Shown here: positions 39,258-48,321 of the stretch, piece after piece
How positions within the stretch are numbered: position 1 is the stretch's first letter
Layout: every line of letters begins with the position of its first letter
Origin: Pseudokineococcus lusitanus
Lineage (GTDB): Bacteria > Actinomycetota > Actinomycetes > Actinomycetales > Quadrisphaeraceae
Reading direction: 5' to 3'
Assembly: GCF_003751265.1 (NCBI RefSeq)
Contig: NZ_RJKN01000007.1
Coordinates: 1-64,000, forward strand
DNA length: 64,000 nucleotides
Notes under the pieces: generated by a model
Seen by the model: only the letters and a program-made list of their open reading frames with translations
What the model was told of the DNA's origin: nothing
Database searches by the model: none
Program-made: the position numbers and the translations under genes

Positions 39258-39824
39258 GTGCCCGACGACGACCCGCAGCCCCCCGCCGACGCCCCCGCCG
39301 AGGCCCCCGACGACGCCCCCGACGACGCCCCCGACAACGCCCCGGGGGGCGCGCTGGGCGTCGACGACGTCCTCCACCACGCGAGCCTGCTGCCCGGCGT
39401 CGTCGTCGAGACGGCGGCCGAGGGCAGCGACGCCCCCGCGGCGGCGTGGGGCGACTCCTTCGTCACGTACGACCCGGACGGCACGGCCGACCGCAGCCGC
39501 TGGCAGCCCTTCGCCACGGTCGTCACCTCCGACTACCCGGGCTTCGACGAGTCGTCGCGGCTCGACCGCCCGGGCGTCTTCCGGGTGAACCTCGGGGTGG
39601 GTCGTGAGCTGTTCGCGGAGCTCCTCGGGTACCCGCCCGCGGCGGCCGCGGAGCACGCGGGCGAGGTCGACCCGGCGACGTCCGACGTCTGGCTGCCGCA
39701 CCCCGCGTACGCCGCGCAGGGCTGGGTCGCCGTCGTCCGCCCGGGGGCGCGGACGGGCGAGCGGCTGCGCCGGCTGCTCGAGCAGACGCACGCCCGCGCC
39801 GCCGCGCGGTACCGGCGGGGCTGA
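39258..39824 (+). CDS. DUF6194 family protein
   Basis: A 188-residue soluble protein. A ~35-residue Asp/Pro/Ala-rich, disordered N-terminus (DDAPDDAPDNAPGG, from short DNA repeats) precedes the domain VDDVLHHASLLPGVVVETAA. The core continues with FVTYDPDG, RWQPFATVVTSDYPGFDESS and FRVNLGVGRELFAELLGY to WVAVVRPGARTGERLRRLLE, which I recognise as the DUF6194/luciferase-like small-domain type. No function is established. GTG 39258 is probably leaderless. It is head-to-head with the quinone oxidoreductase gene and followed by the POT transporter. Confidence 0.7.
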   Translation: MPDDDPQPPADAPAEAPDDAPDDAPDNAPGGALGVDDVLHHASLLPGVVVETAAEGSDAPAAAWGDSFVTYDPDGTADRSRWQPFATVVTSDYPGFDESSRLDRPGVFRVNLGVGRELFAELLGYPPAAAAEHAGEVDPATSDVWLPHPAYAAQGWVAVVRPGARTGERLRRLLEQTHARAAARYRRG

Positions 39825-39890
39825 CGCCGGGAGGGCGGCCGGGGCGCGGGCGCCCCACCTGCGGCGTTGCCGGTGCTCGCGGCACCGGGT

Positions 39891-39905
39891 CTACCGTCGC
39901 GGACC
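39891..39905 (+). promoter_or_regulatory. Leaderless-type promoter of the POT transporter gene
   Basis: CTACCGTCGCG (39891-39901) with -10 TACCGT ending eight bases before GTG 39906; a possible -35, TTGCCG, lies at 39867-39872 (19-bp spacer). Confidence 0.55.
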
Positions 39906-41387
39906 GTGACCGCACCCGCCGACGCCCCCGGGACCACCGATCGCTCCTTCGTCGGCCACCCACGCGGGCTCGCGACGCTGTCCGGCCTCGAGGTCTGGGA
40001 GCGCTTCTCCTTCCTCGGGATGCAGGCGATCCTCGTCCTCTACTTCGTGGCGTCGGACGCGGACGGCGGCCTGGACCTGCCGGAGGGCCAGGCCGCCTCG
40101 GTCGGGGCGGCGTACGGCGTCCTCGTGTACCTCGTGTCCGTCGGCGGCGGGTGGATGGCGGACCGCGTCCTCGGGTCCTACCGCTGCGTCCTGGCCGGCG
40201 GCGTCCTCATCGCGGCCGGGCACTACGTCATGGCCGTCCCCGCCGACGCCGCCACGTGGCTCGGCCTCGTCCTCATCAGCGTCGGGACCGGCCTGCTCAA
40301 GCCCAACGTCTCGGCGATGGTCGGGGCGCTCTACGCGACCGCCGACGAGCGGCGGGACGCCGGCTTCTCGATCTACTACGCCGCCATCAACCTCGGCGCC
40401 TTCCTCGGCCCGCTCGTCACCGGGGCCCTCGGCGAGGGGGTCGGCTGGCACTGGGGCTTCTCCGCCGCGGCCGTCGGCATGACGCTCGGCCTCGTCCAGT
40501 ACGTGCGCGGGCGCCGCCACCTGCCGGGCCACGGCGCCGGCCCCCGCCACCCGCTGCCGCCCGCCGCCCTGCGACGCACGGTGCTGGTGCTCGTCGGCGC
40601 GCTCGTCGCCCTCGTGGTCGTCGTCGCGGTGCTCGCCGCCGCGGGGGCGCTGGGCGTCGGCGGCGTCGTCGACGCGCTGACGGTCGTGGCCGTGGCGGCG
40701 CCGCTGGCCTACGCCGCGGTCCTCGCCCGCAGCCGCCGCGTCACCGCCGAGGAGCGCGGGCGGCTGCGGCCCTTCGCCGTGCTGTGGCTGGCGTCGGTGG
40801 CCTTCAACACCGTGCTCTTCCAGGCGTACACGGTGCTCATCCTCCTCGGCAGCCGCGACGTCGACCGCGGCGTCGGCGGGTGGGACTTCCCGGCCAGCTG
40901 GTTCTCGTCCGCCCTCGGGCTCGGCGAGGTCCTCGTGGCGCCGCTCGTGGCGGGCCTCTGGCTGCGGCTCGGCCCCCGGCAGCCGCACGCCTCGGTCAAG
41001 ATCGCGACGGGGGTCGTCCTCGGCGGGCTGTCGTACCTGCTCCTCGTGCCGGCCCTGGCCGGTGACGCGGGCGAGGGTGCCCGGATCGCGCTGTGGACGA
41101 TGCTCCTCGCGCTGCTGCTCCTCGGCACCGGCGACGTCCTGCTCCAGACGACAGGCCTGTCCGCGACGAGCAAGCTCGCGCCGGCCGCCTTCTCCAGCCA
41201 GGGCATGGCGCTGTGGTTCCTGTCCATCGCGGCCGCCAACGCCGTCGCCGCCCAGACGGTGCAGCTCTTCGGCGTGGTGCCGGACGCGGCCTACCTCGGC
41301 GTGACGGGGGGCGTGGCGGTCGTCGTCGGCGCCGTCGTCCTCCTGCTCCGGCCGTGGCTGGCCCGGACCATGCACCCCGTGCACTGA
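39906..41387 (+). CDS. POT/PTR2 family proton-coupled peptide transporter
   Basis: A 493-residue membrane protein of the proton-dependent oligopeptide transporter family (DtpT-like), with 12-14 predicted helices. The family signature ExxERF appears as EVWERFSFLGMQAILVLYF in helix 1; the second signature region is ADERRDAGFSIYYAAINLGAFLGP. It imports di- and tripeptides with protons. GTG 39906 is preceded by a leaderless-type promoter. The next gene, 28 bases on, encodes a CocE/S15 peptidase-like hydrolase, so the two may form a peptide uptake and cleavage module. Confidence 0.92.
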   Translation: MTAPADAPGTTDRSFVGHPRGLATLSGLEVWERFSFLGMQAILVLYFVASDADGGLDLPEGQAASVGAAYGVLVYLVSVGGGWMADRVLGSYRCVLAGGVLIAAGHYVMAVPADAATWLGLVLISVGTGLLKPNVSAMVGALYATADERRDAGFSIYYAAINLGAFLGPLVTGALGEGVGWHWGFSAAAVGMTLGLVQYVRGRRHLPGHGAGPRHPLPPAALRRTVLVLVGALVALVVVVAVLAAAGALGVGGVVDALTVVAVAAPLAYAAVLARSRRVTAEERGRLRPFAVLWLASVAFNTVLFQAYTVLILLGSRDVDRGVGGWDFPASWFSSALGLGEVLVAPLVAGLWLRLGPRQPHASVKIATGVVLGGLSYLLLVPALAGDAGEGARIALWTMLLALLLLGTGDVLLQTTGLSATSKLAPAAFSSQGMALWFLSIAAANAVAAQTVQLFGVVPDAAYLGVTGGVAVVVGAVVLLLRPWLARTMHPVH

Positions 41388-41415
41388 CCCGCCCCGCGAC
41401 CTCCGAGGAGCCCCC

Positions 41416-43497
41416 GTGCGCACCGCGACCGACCTTCCCCACGCCACCCGCGCCGACGACGTCCGCATCCCCGTCGGCGGCGGCGTCGAGCTGTACGCGC
41501 GGGTCTGGCGCCCGGTCGACGGCCCGCCGGTGCCGGCGCTCCTGGAGTACCTGCCGTACCGCCTCACCGACTGGACGTCGCCCCGCGACGCCCAGCGGCA
41601 CCCCTGGTACGCCGGGCACGGCTACGCCTCGGTGCGGGTGGACGTCCGCGGGCACGGCTGCTCCGACGGCCGGGTCACCGACGAGTACTCCGAGGAGGAG
41701 ACGGCGGACGGCGTCGCCGTCGTCGAGTGGCTGGCCGAGCAGCCGTGGTGCGACGGATCGGTGGGGATGTTCGGCATCTCGTGGGGCGGCTTCAACGGGC
41801 TGCAGGTGGCGGCCCGCGCGCCCGAGGCGCTGCGCGCCGTCGTCACCGTGTGCTCGGCGGACGACCGCTACGACAACGACGTCCACTACAAGGGCGGCTC
41901 GGTCCTCGCCGTGGACATGCACGCCTGGGCGGCGACGATGCTCGCCTTCGCGGCGCGCCCGCCGGACCCCGAGCACGTCGGCCCGGTCTGGCGCGAGCGG
42001 TGGCTGGACCGGCTCGAGCACCTCGAGCCCTTCGTCCACACGTGGCTGGACCACCAGGTCCGCGACGACTACTGGCGCCACGGGTCCGTCTGCGAGGACT
42101 ACGGCGCGATCACCGCGCCCGTCCTCGCCGTCGGCGGGTGGGCCGACCCCTACCGCGACACGGTGCTGCGCCTCGTCGAGCACCTGGACGCCCCGGTCCG
42201 CGGCCTCCTCGGCCCGTGGTCGCACCAGTACCCCGACCGCGGGCTGCCGCCCGGCCCGGCCATCGGCTTCCTCCAGGAGACGCTCCGCTGGTGGGACCAC
42301 TGGCTCAAGGGGGTCGACCGCGGCGTCGAGGACGACCCGGCCCTGCGGGCGTGGGTGAGCGAGTCCGTGCCGCCCGCGACGACCTACGACGTGCGGCCCG
42401 GCCGCTGGGTGGCCGCGGGGTCCTGGCCGACGCCCGACGTCGTCGCCCGGCCCTGGCCCCTGGGCGCCGTCGACGACCCGGCCGTCGAGGCCGCCCCGGT
42501 CGCCGGCGGCGAGCCGGCCCCCGGCCCGCGGCTGCGCACGACGGCGCCCGCCGACGGCGGCGTCCTCGTCGCGTCGCCGCAGCGCACGGGCGTCGACGCC
42601 GGCCGCTACTTCCCCTTCGGCGGGCCGGCGGACCTGCCGCCGGACCAGCGCGAGGAGGACGGCCGCTCCGTCTGCTTCGACGCGCTCCTCGACGAGCGGG
42701 TCGAGGTGCTCGGCCGGGCGCGGGTGCGGCTGCGCCTCGCCTGCGACGCGCCCCGCGGCCAGGTGGTCGCCCGGCTCTGCGACGTCGGGCCCGACGGCGC
42801 GTCGACGCTCGTCACCCGCGGCGTGCTCAACCTCTCCTCCCGGCACGGCCGGGACCGCGTCGTGCCCATGGAGCCGGGCGTGGCCGAGGACGTCGAGGTC
42901 GAGATGGACGCCGTGGGCCACGCCTTCCCGCCCGGGCACCGCCTGCGGGTGGCGCTCTCCTCGGCGTACTGGCCGTGGGTGTGGCCCCAGGCGGGGTCCG
43001 GCGCGCTGCGCGTCGACCCGGCGGGCAGCGCGCTGCTCCTCCCCGAGCGCGACCCGGCGGCCGACGCCGCCCACGCCCCCGTCACCTTCGAGGAGCCGGA
43101 GCAGACCCCGGCGCTCGCGGTCGTGCAGGGGACGAGCGGGCCGGAGCGCCCGGACCGCAGGGTCGAGCGGCAGCAGCCGGGCGACCGCTGGGTGGTCGAG
43201 GTCGACCCGCGCTACGGCGGGACGCGCACCTTCCCGGACGGGCTCGAGATGACCGAGGAGGCGCTGGAGCGCTACGAGGTCGCGGAGGGCGACCCGCTCT
43301 CCGCGCGCACCCGCTCCGACTGGCGGGTGCGGCTGCGCCGCCCGGCCACGGGGTGGGACGTCGAGGTCGTCACACGCTCGGAGATCCGCTGCGACGCCGA
43401 GGCCTTCACCACGACGGACCGCCTCGAGGCGCGCGAGGGCGGCGAGGTGGTCCACGCCCGCACGTGGGAGCGACGCATCCCGCGCACCGCGGGCTGA
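41416..43497 (+). CDS. CocE/NonD family (S15) hydrolase
   Basis: A 693-residue alpha/beta-hydrolase of the CocE/X-Pro dipeptidyl-peptidase family. The nucleophile Ser lies in MFGISWGGFNGLQ, the acid Asp probably in GGWADPYRD, and the catalytic His in LLGPWSHQYPDRG. The C-terminal part (from about residue 400) is the jelly-roll PepX_C domain (LLDERVEVLGRARVRLRLAC). GTG 41416 has GAGGAG five bases upstream. With the POT transporter just upstream, cleavage of imported peptides (perhaps X-Pro) is likely, but ester substrates are also handled by this family. There is no signal peptide, so it should be cytoplasmic. Confidence 0.9.
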   Translation: MRTATDLPHATRADDVRIPVGGGVELYARVWRPVDGPPVPALLEYLPYRLTDWTSPRDAQRHPWYAGHGYASVRVDVRGHGCSDGRVTDEYSEEETADGVAVVEWLAEQPWCDGSVGMFGISWGGFNGLQVAARAPEALRAVVTVCSADDRYDNDVHYKGGSVLAVDMHAWAATMLAFAARPPDPEHVGPVWRERWLDRLEHLEPFVHTWLDHQVRDDYWRHGSVCEDYGAITAPVLAVGGWADPYRDTVLRLVEHLDAPVRGLLGPWSHQYPDRGLPPGPAIGFLQETLRWWDHWLKGVDRGVEDDPALRAWVSESVPPATTYDVRPGRWVAAGSWPTPDVVARPWPLGAVDDPAVEAAPVAGGEPAPGPRLRTTAPADGGVLVASPQRTGVDAGRYFPFGGPADLPPDQREEDGRSVCFDALLDERVEVLGRARVRLRLACDAPRGQVVARLCDVGPDGASTLVTRGVLNLSSRHGRDRVVPMEPGVAEDVEVEMDAVGHAFPPGHRLRVALSSAYWPWVWPQAGSGALRVDPAGSALLLPERDPAADAAHAPVTFEEPEQTPALAVVQGTSGPERPDRRVERQQPGDRWVVEVDPRYGGTRTFPDGLEMTEEALERYEVAEGDPLSARTRSDWRVRLRRPATGWDVEVVTRSEIRCDAEAFTTTDRLEAREGGEVVHARTWERRIPRTAG

Positions 43498-43515
43498 GCC
43501 CGCACGGGCTCAGCC
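43492..43515. terminator. Hairpin containing both convergent stop codons
   Basis: GGCTGAGCCCG and CGGGCTCAGCC pair as 11 bp around CA. The left arm holds the CocE stop TGA and the right arm holds the response-regulator stop on the minus strand. Confidence 0.6.
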
Positions 43516-44172
43516 GTCGAGCAGCCCGGCGTCGCGGGCGAGCACCGCCAGCTGCACGCGGCCCTCGAGGTCCAGCCGCGTCAGCAGGCGCGAGACGTGC
43601 GCCTTGACGGTCGCGGGGGAGAGGAAGAGCTCGGCACCGACCTCGGCGTTGGACAGGCCCCGCCCGACGCCGGCCACGACGTCGCGCTCGCGCGGGGACA
43701 GCCCGGCGACGACGGCCCGGGCACGGTCGTCGCCCGTCTCGCGGACGGCCCGGGCGATGAGCAGCCGGGTCACGGACGGCGAGAGGACCGGCGTGCCCGT
43801 CACGGCCGTCCGCAGGGCCTCGACGATGAGGGCGGGCGGGGTGTCCTTGAGGAGGAAGCCCGCCGCGCCCGCGCGCAGGGCCCGCAGGACGTGGTCGTCG
43901 GCGTCGAAGGTCGTCAGCACGACGACCGCCGGGCGGTGGGCGTCCCGCGGGCCACGGCCGAGGAGCTCCTCGGTGGCGGCGAGCCCGTCGGTGCCGGGCA
44001 TGCGGATGTCCATGAGGACGACGTCCGGCTCCAGCGCGCGGGCGGCCGTGACCGCCTCCGCGCCGTCGGCGGCCTCGCCGACCACCTCGACGTCCTCGGC
44101 GCCGCCCAGGACCATCCGCAGGGCGGAGCGGACGAGGGCGTCGTCGTCGACGAGCAGCACGCGCAGGCTCAC
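43510..44172 (-). CDS. NarL/LuxR-type response regulator
   Basis: A 220-residue response regulator. The receiver domain has the acidic pocket VDDD near residue 9, the phosphorylated Asp55 in VVLMDIRMPG, the switch Thr in VVLTTFDAD and Lys in FLLKDTPP. The C-terminal LuxR HTH is LSPRERDVVAGVGRGLSNAE, then VKAHVSRLLTRLDL. GTG 44172 overlaps the stop of the upstream histidine kinase gene (GTGA), so the pair is made together. Targets are unknown. Confidence 0.93.
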   Translation of the reverse strand: MSLRVLLVDDDALVRSALRMVLGGAEDVEVVGEAADGAEAVTAARALEPDVVLMDIRMPGTDGLAATEELLGRGPRDAHRPAVVVLTTFDADDHVLRALRAGAAGFLLKDTPPALIVEALRTAVTGTPVLSPSVTRLLIARAVRETGDDRARAVVAGLSPRERDVVAGVGRGLSNAEVGAELFLSPATVKAHVSRLLTRLDLEGRVQLAVLARDAGLLDG

Positions 44173-45482
44173 GCGGACGACCCTCCCAGCGCCGCCGCCG
44201 CGCCGCTGCCGGGGGCCGTGGCCGGCAGGTGGACGGCGAGACGGAAGCCGCCGTCGGCGGTGGCGCCGTGCTCGGCGCGGCCGCCCAGCAGGGCGGCCCG
44301 CTCGGCCACGCCGAGGAGCCCGCTGCCCGGGCCGTCCAGCGTCCTCGCGGGCGGGCCGCCGGGCGTGGGCGGCGGACGGTCGTTGCGCACCTCGACCTCG
44401 ACGGCACCCCCGTCCCCGGGCACCACGCGGACCTCGACCACGACCGGGGCGCCCGGCGCGTGGCGGCGCGCGTTGGTGAGCCCCTCCTGGACCACCCGGT
44501 ACGCCGCCCGGCCCGGGCCCGCGGGCACCGCGGCGAGGTCGCCGTCGACGACGAGGCGGACCGGGGTGCCGGTGGCGCGCGCGGCCTCGTCGGCGAGACC
44601 GGCGACGTCCGCGAGCGCCGGCTGCGGGCGCAGGCCGGGGGCGTCCGGGTCGCCGGCCTCGTCACGGCCGTCACGGCCGTCGGGGTCGTCGGAGGAGACG
44701 GCCCGCAGGACGCCGAGGACGTCGCGCAGCTCCTGCAGCGCCTGGTGGGCGCCCTCGCGGACGACGCCGGCGGCCTGCGCCACCTCGCCGCCGACGTCCC
44801 CGGCCCGGTACTCCAGCGCCCCCGCGTGCAGCGCGAGGACCGAGAGGCGGTGCGCCAGCACGTCGTGCATCTCGCGGGCGATCCGGGCGCGCTCCCGCTC
44901 CCGCGCCTGCTCGGCGTGGCGGGCGCGGTCGGCCTCGGCCCGCTCGGCGCGCTCGCGGGCCTCGACGAGCAGCTGGCGGCGGGCACCGACGTAGAGGCCT
45001 ACGCCGGCCGTGGCCCCGAGGAGGAGCACCGCTGCCGTCACGAGGACGGAGGCGCTCTCGAGCCAGGCCCGCCACGAGCCGGCGTCCACCCGGAGGGCCA
45101 GCGCGGCCGTGTACCCGAGGAGGAGCAGGCCCGCGGCCAGCGCCGTCCGCCGCCAGCTGCTGCGGACGGCGACGGCGAGCAGCGCCACGAGCGCGGCCAC
45201 CTGGACCGGCTGACCCGTGAGCAGGAGGAGCGCCGTCCCGGCCGTCACGAGCAGCGGCGCCCTGCGCCGCAGGAGCAGCAGCACGACGACCCCGGCCGCG
45301 GTGACCAGGCGGGGGGCGACCTCGTCGTCGGGCTCGATGCCGAGGGAGAAGGTCATCGACAGCACGGGGAGGCCCACGACGACGACCTCGCGGAGCACGC
45401 GCCGCCACCGCGGCAGGTCGGCGGCCGGGTCGGCCGTCGCGACGGGGGTGGCCGTCGGCGCGGCGGGCGTCGAGGGGGGCAT
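44169..45482 (-). CDS. Two-component sensor histidine kinase (HisKA_3 type)
   Basis: A 437-residue membrane sensor. The N-terminal ~180 residues hold five or six hydrophobic helices without a large extracellular domain, so it probably senses within the membrane. A short coiled coil (EARERAERAEADRARHAEQA) leads to the dimerisation/phosphoacceptor motif IAREMHDVLAHRLSVLALHA, with the active His. The HATPase_c domain follows (RVVQEGLTNARRHAPGAPV for the N box, GSGLLGVAERAALLGG for the G box). ATG 45482 is preceded by CTACCGTCGCGGC, a leaderless-type promoter; the frame runs further upstream without homology. Its partner is the LuxR-type regulator. Confidence 0.92.
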   Translation of the reverse strand: MPPSTPAAPTATPVATADPAADLPRWRRVLREVVVVGLPVLSMTFSLGIEPDDEVAPRLVTAAGVVVLLLLRRRAPLLVTAGTALLLLTGQPVQVAALVALLAVAVRSSWRRTALAAGLLLLGYTAALALRVDAGSWRAWLESASVLVTAAVLLLGATAGVGLYVGARRQLLVEARERAERAEADRARHAEQARERERARIAREMHDVLAHRLSVLALHAGALEYRAGDVGGEVAQAAGVVREGAHQALQELRDVLGVLRAVSSDDPDGRDGRDEAGDPDAPGLRPQPALADVAGLADEAARATGTPVRLVVDGDLAAVPAGPGRAAYRVVQEGLTNARRHAPGAPVVVEVRVVPGDGGAVEVEVRNDRPPPTPGGPPARTLDGPGSGLLGVAERAALLGGRAEHGATADGGFRLAVHLPATAPGSGAAAALGGSSA

Positions 45483-45495
45483 GCCGCGACGGTAG
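45483..45495 (-). promoter_or_regulatory. Leaderless-type promoter of the histidine kinase gene
   Basis: Read on the minus strand, CTACCGTCGCG occupies 45495 down to 45485, and TACCGT ends six bases before ATG 45482. It is the same 11-mer as at 39244 and 39891. Confidence 0.55.
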
Positions 45496-45717
45496 GGCGG
45501 GCCGCGGCGCGCCCGCTGCGGCCGGGAGGCTGCGCCCCCGGTCCGGTCGGCCCCGCCGCCGGTCCGGTCGGACCGCCCGGCCGGGGACCCGGACCGACGC
45601 TCGTCCGGGCGGCCCGCGGCCGGCGCGGTCCGGCCCGCACGACCGGTGCCGACGGCCCGGCCGTCGTCGCCCCTCGGCCGACGACGCGGTCCGGGGCGGC
45701 GGCAGAGCGTCGGCGAC

Positions 45718-46449
45718 ATGAGCGAGACCGCCGCTGCCGCAGCCCCTCCTGCCCCGTCCGGCCGTCACCCGCGGCCCGCCTCCGTCGCCTCGCGCCCCAC
45801 GTGCCCGGCCCCCGGCGCCGTGCGCCGTCGGGCGGCCGCGCTCACGGGCGCGCTCGCCGCGCTCGGGTCGCTGGCGACGCTGTGGGCGGCCCGCCTGCAG
45901 GTCACGGGCGAGGGGGTCTACGTCAGCCAGCTCGGCGCGGACGGGATGCCCACCGCGCCCGCCTTCAACGCCGCCCTGCTCGTCCTCGCCGCCGGGGGTG
46001 CGCTCGTCGGGTGGGCCCTGCGCGGCCACCGGGCGCGCGTCCGGGTGCTGGGGGCGTGGTCGACCGGCACGACGCTCCTCGTCGCGGGCCTCGCCTTCGC
46101 CGTCGCCTCGCAGGTCACGTGCACCGCCGGCTGCCCGGTCCCGCTGACGCCCGGCGCGGGCGCGCAGGACCTCGGTCACACGACGGCCGCCGTCGTCGGC
46201 TTCGGCGCGGCGGCCTGGGCGATGCTGCAGGTGGGGTGGTCGGGCTCCGCGCGCTCCCTGCGCCTCGTCTCGCGCGGGGCCGCGGCGGTGGTGGCGGGCG
46301 CCGCGGCGGCGGGCGGGCTGCTGTCCGTCGCCGGCCTCGGCACGGACGTCGGGGCCGGCCTCGAGCACCTGGCGACGACGGTGGCCGTCCTGTGGCTGGC
46401 CGTGCTCGCCGGGCACGCCGCCGTGCGCCGGACGAGCCCCATGCCCTGA
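45718..46449 (+). CDS. DUF998 domain membrane protein
   Basis: A 243-residue protein with about six membrane helices. An N-terminal Ala/Pro-rich stretch of ~35 residues precedes the first helix (AAALTGALAALGSLATLWAA). The extracellular loop VTGEGVYVSQLGADGMPTAP and the short CTAGCP loop before DLGHTTAAVVGFGAAAWAML resemble DUF998 (FrhG-like) proteins of unknown function. ATG 45718 was chosen because the upstream frame is not membrane-like. It is divergent from the histidine kinase gene (235 bases apart), making it a possible target of that system. Confidence 0.75.
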   Translation: MSETAAAAAPPAPSGRHPRPASVASRPTCPAPGAVRRRAAALTGALAALGSLATLWAARLQVTGEGVYVSQLGADGMPTAPAFNAALLVLAAGGALVGWALRGHRARVRVLGAWSTGTTLLVAGLAFAVASQVTCTAGCPVPLTPGAGAQDLGHTTAAVVGFGAAAWAMLQVGWSGSARSLRLVSRGAAAVVAGAAAAGGLLSVAGLGTDVGAGLEHLATTVAVLWLAVLAGHAAVRRTSPMP

Positions 46450-46456
46450 CGCCGGC

Positions 46457-47128
46457 TCAGCCGGGCGCGTCGTCGAGCAGCGCCCGCGCCCGCTCCAGGG
46501 CGGCGGGGTCGTCGACGTCGAGGGCGGTCCGGGCGTCCACCGGCACCGTCACGACGCGGCGCGCCCCGGCCAGGAGGGCCCGCGCGGGACCGTCGACGAG
46601 CGCCGCGGGGTCGAGCGCGGCGAGGAGCGGCGCGGCGACGGCGAGCAGGAGGTGCTGGCGGCGCCCGTCGGGCCCCTCGGCGACGGCGGCGTCGGCCCCC
46701 GCGAGGGCCGCGAGCAGCCGGGGGACCGCCGCGCCCGCCCACGGCGCGTCGCCCGGGACCACGGCGACCGCCCCGACGCCCGGGGTCCCGGCCAGGTGCC
46801 GTGCCCCGGCGAGGACGCCGGCGGCGGGCCCGCTCCCGGCGGGCTCCTCCTGCACGACGGCGACGCCCGCGGGCAGGGCGTCCGCGCGCCCGGGCGGGCC
46901 GACGACGACGACCACCGCGCCCGGCACGGCCGCGAGCACCCCGTCGACGGTGCGGCGGAGCACCTCCCGGCCGCCGAGGTCCGCGGCCAGCTTGTCGGCG
47001 CCGAAGCGGCGCGACCCGCCGCCCGCGAGGACGACGACGCCCGGCCCCGCTCCCTCGCCGTCCACGGCGGCACCCTCCCCGACGACGACGGGCGCCGCCC
47101 CACGAGGGGGAGCGGCGCCCGTGGTCAC
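46457..47128 (-). CDS. MobA-like NTP transferase
   Basis: A 223-residue nucleotidyltransferase of the MobA/IspD-like fold. The nucleotide-binding start is GVVVLAGGGSRRFGADKLAA (G-rich loop, Arg and Lys), and the metal Asp is in VVPGDAPWAG. A homologue would transfer GMP or CMP to molybdopterin or a related acceptor. No other molybdenum-cofactor gene is visible nearby, so the true acceptor is uncertain. GTG 47128 gives a ~25-residue N-terminal extension; a later GTG could be the real start. It is convergent with the DUF998 gene (7-base gap). Confidence 0.8.
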   Translation of the reverse strand: MTTGAAPPRGAAPVVVGEGAAVDGEGAGPGVVVLAGGGSRRFGADKLAADLGGREVLRRTVDGVLAAVPGAVVVVVGPPGRADALPAGVAVVQEEPAGSGPAAGVLAGARHLAGTPGVGAVAVVPGDAPWAGAAVPRLLAALAGADAAVAEGPDGRRQHLLLAVAAPLLAALDPAALVDGPARALLAGARRVVTVPVDARTALDVDDPAALERARALLDDAPG

Positions 47129-47152
47129 GGCCGTGCGGGGTGGTGCGAGGGA

Positions 47153-47995
47153 TCAGTCCGGGACGTAGTCGAACGTGTCCGGGTTCGGGCCCGTGCGGCC
47201 CTCCTCGCCCTTGTCGAGGGCGGTGATGCGGCGGATGTCCTCGTCCGTGAGGCCGACGTCGAAGATGTCGGCGTTGGCCCGCACGCGCTCCGGCGTCACG
47301 GACTTGGGGAAGATGATGTCGCCGCGGGCGATGTGCCACGCGAGCGTCACCTGCGCCGTGCTCTTGCCGACGCGCTCCGCGATCTCCACGAGCGTCGGGT
47401 CGTCGAGCACCTTGCCCTGGGCGATGGGCGACCAGGCCTCGGTGGCGATGCCGTGCTCCGAGCCGTAGGCGCGGACCGTCTCGTTGGTGAAGTACGGGTG
47501 CACCTCGACCTGGTTGACGGCCGGGACGGTGCCGGTCTCGGCCGCGAGGCGGTCGAGGTGGGCCGGCTGGAAGTTCGAGACGCCGATCGAGGTGGCGCGG
47601 CCGTCGGCCTTGAGCTCCTCGAGGACCTTCCACGTGGAGACGAAGTCGCCGTCGTAGAGGGTCGGGAGCGGCCAGTGGATGAGGAAGAGGTCGACGTGCG
47701 AGCCGATCTTCTCGATCGTCTCGTCGAAGGCCCTCCGGGCGTCGTCGGGACGGTGGAAGCCGTTGTTGAGCTTGCTCGTGACGTAGACGTCCGCGCGGTC
47801 CAGGCCGGACGAACGGAGGGCGGCGCCCACGCCGGCCTCGTTCTGGTACATCTCCGCCGTGTCGATGTGCCGGTAGCCGGCCTCGAACGCGGTGAGCACG
47901 GCCTGCTCGGTCTCCGCGGGGTCGATCTGGAAGACCCCGAAGCCGAGCTGGGGGATCGTCGTGCCGTCGTTGAGGGTGATCGTGGGGATGGCCAC
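47153..47995 (-). CDS. Aldo/keto reductase (2,5-diketo-D-gluconate reductase type)
   Basis: A 280-residue NADPH-dependent aldo/keto reductase. The catalytic tetrad is visible: Asp45 and Tyr50 in [11 protein letters not shown], Lys75 in VYVTSKLNN, His107 in LFLIHWPLP. The NADPH-binding end includes [23 protein letters not shown] 47995 has AGGAG five bases upstream. It is divergent from cysK with 326 bases between. Members of this subgroup (AKR5-like) reduce diketogluconate and many aldehydes; the physiological substrate is unassigned. Confidence 0.92.
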   Translation of the reverse strand: MAIPTITLNDGTTIPQLGFGVFQIDPAETEQAVLTAFEAGYRHIDTAEMYQNEAGVGAALRSSGLDRADVYVTSKLNNGFHRPDDARRAFDETIEKIGSHVDLFLIHWPLPTLYDGDFVSTWKVLEELKADGRATSIGVSNFQPAHLDRLAAETGTVPAVNQVEVHPYFTNETVRAYGSEHGIATEAWSPIAQGKVLDDPTLVEIAERVGKSTAQVTLAWHIARGDIIFPKSVTPERVRANADIFDVGLTDEDIRRITALDKGEEGRTGPNPDTFDYVPD

Positions 47996-48321
47996 GGGTG
48001 CTCCTTCGTCTCGTCCGTCGGGAGGCGCGTCGCGGGCCTTCCCGGCCGTCCTGCGACCGGGGGCCACGCTCGTCGCGCCGTCAGGAGCGTCCAGCACATC
48101 GGCGCGCCCGGCCATTCCGAGCGGGGGTGCCCCCGCCCAGCGTCTCGGCCCTCGACCGCCGGACGTCCACGGATGCGTCCCACCATGCAAGACGACTGGC
48201 CCGACCGGAAGCGTGCGGGGCCGTCGGTGCGTTGTGCTGCCCCGGACGACGCCGCGGCGCTCACCCCGTGGGTGGACGGGCGTCGGCACGCGACCGTCCA
48301 CGGACCGAAGGAGAGCACCAG
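47996..48321. other. Divergent promoter region between the aldo/keto reductase and cysK genes
   Basis: 326 bases without a gene. It includes the GAAGGAG ribosome site of cysK at about 48307-48313. I looked for a SAM-type riboswitch, because cysteine/methionine genes sometimes carry one, but found no recognisable core. No clear -10/-35 pair stands out. A short GC hairpin (GCGGGGGTGCCCCCGC) lies near 48123-48138. Confidence 0.4.

Noticed and set aside
46457-47128. Part of a molybdenum-cofactor cluster because of the MobA-like protein.
   Set aside because: No moa, moe or mob partner and no molybdoenzyme gene is nearby; the name is kept only as a fold-level call.
47996-48321. Possible SAM or cysteine-related riboswitch upstream of cysK.
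   Set aside because: No recognisable conserved core or pairing pattern of known SAM riboswitches is present, and the ribosome site looks ordinary.
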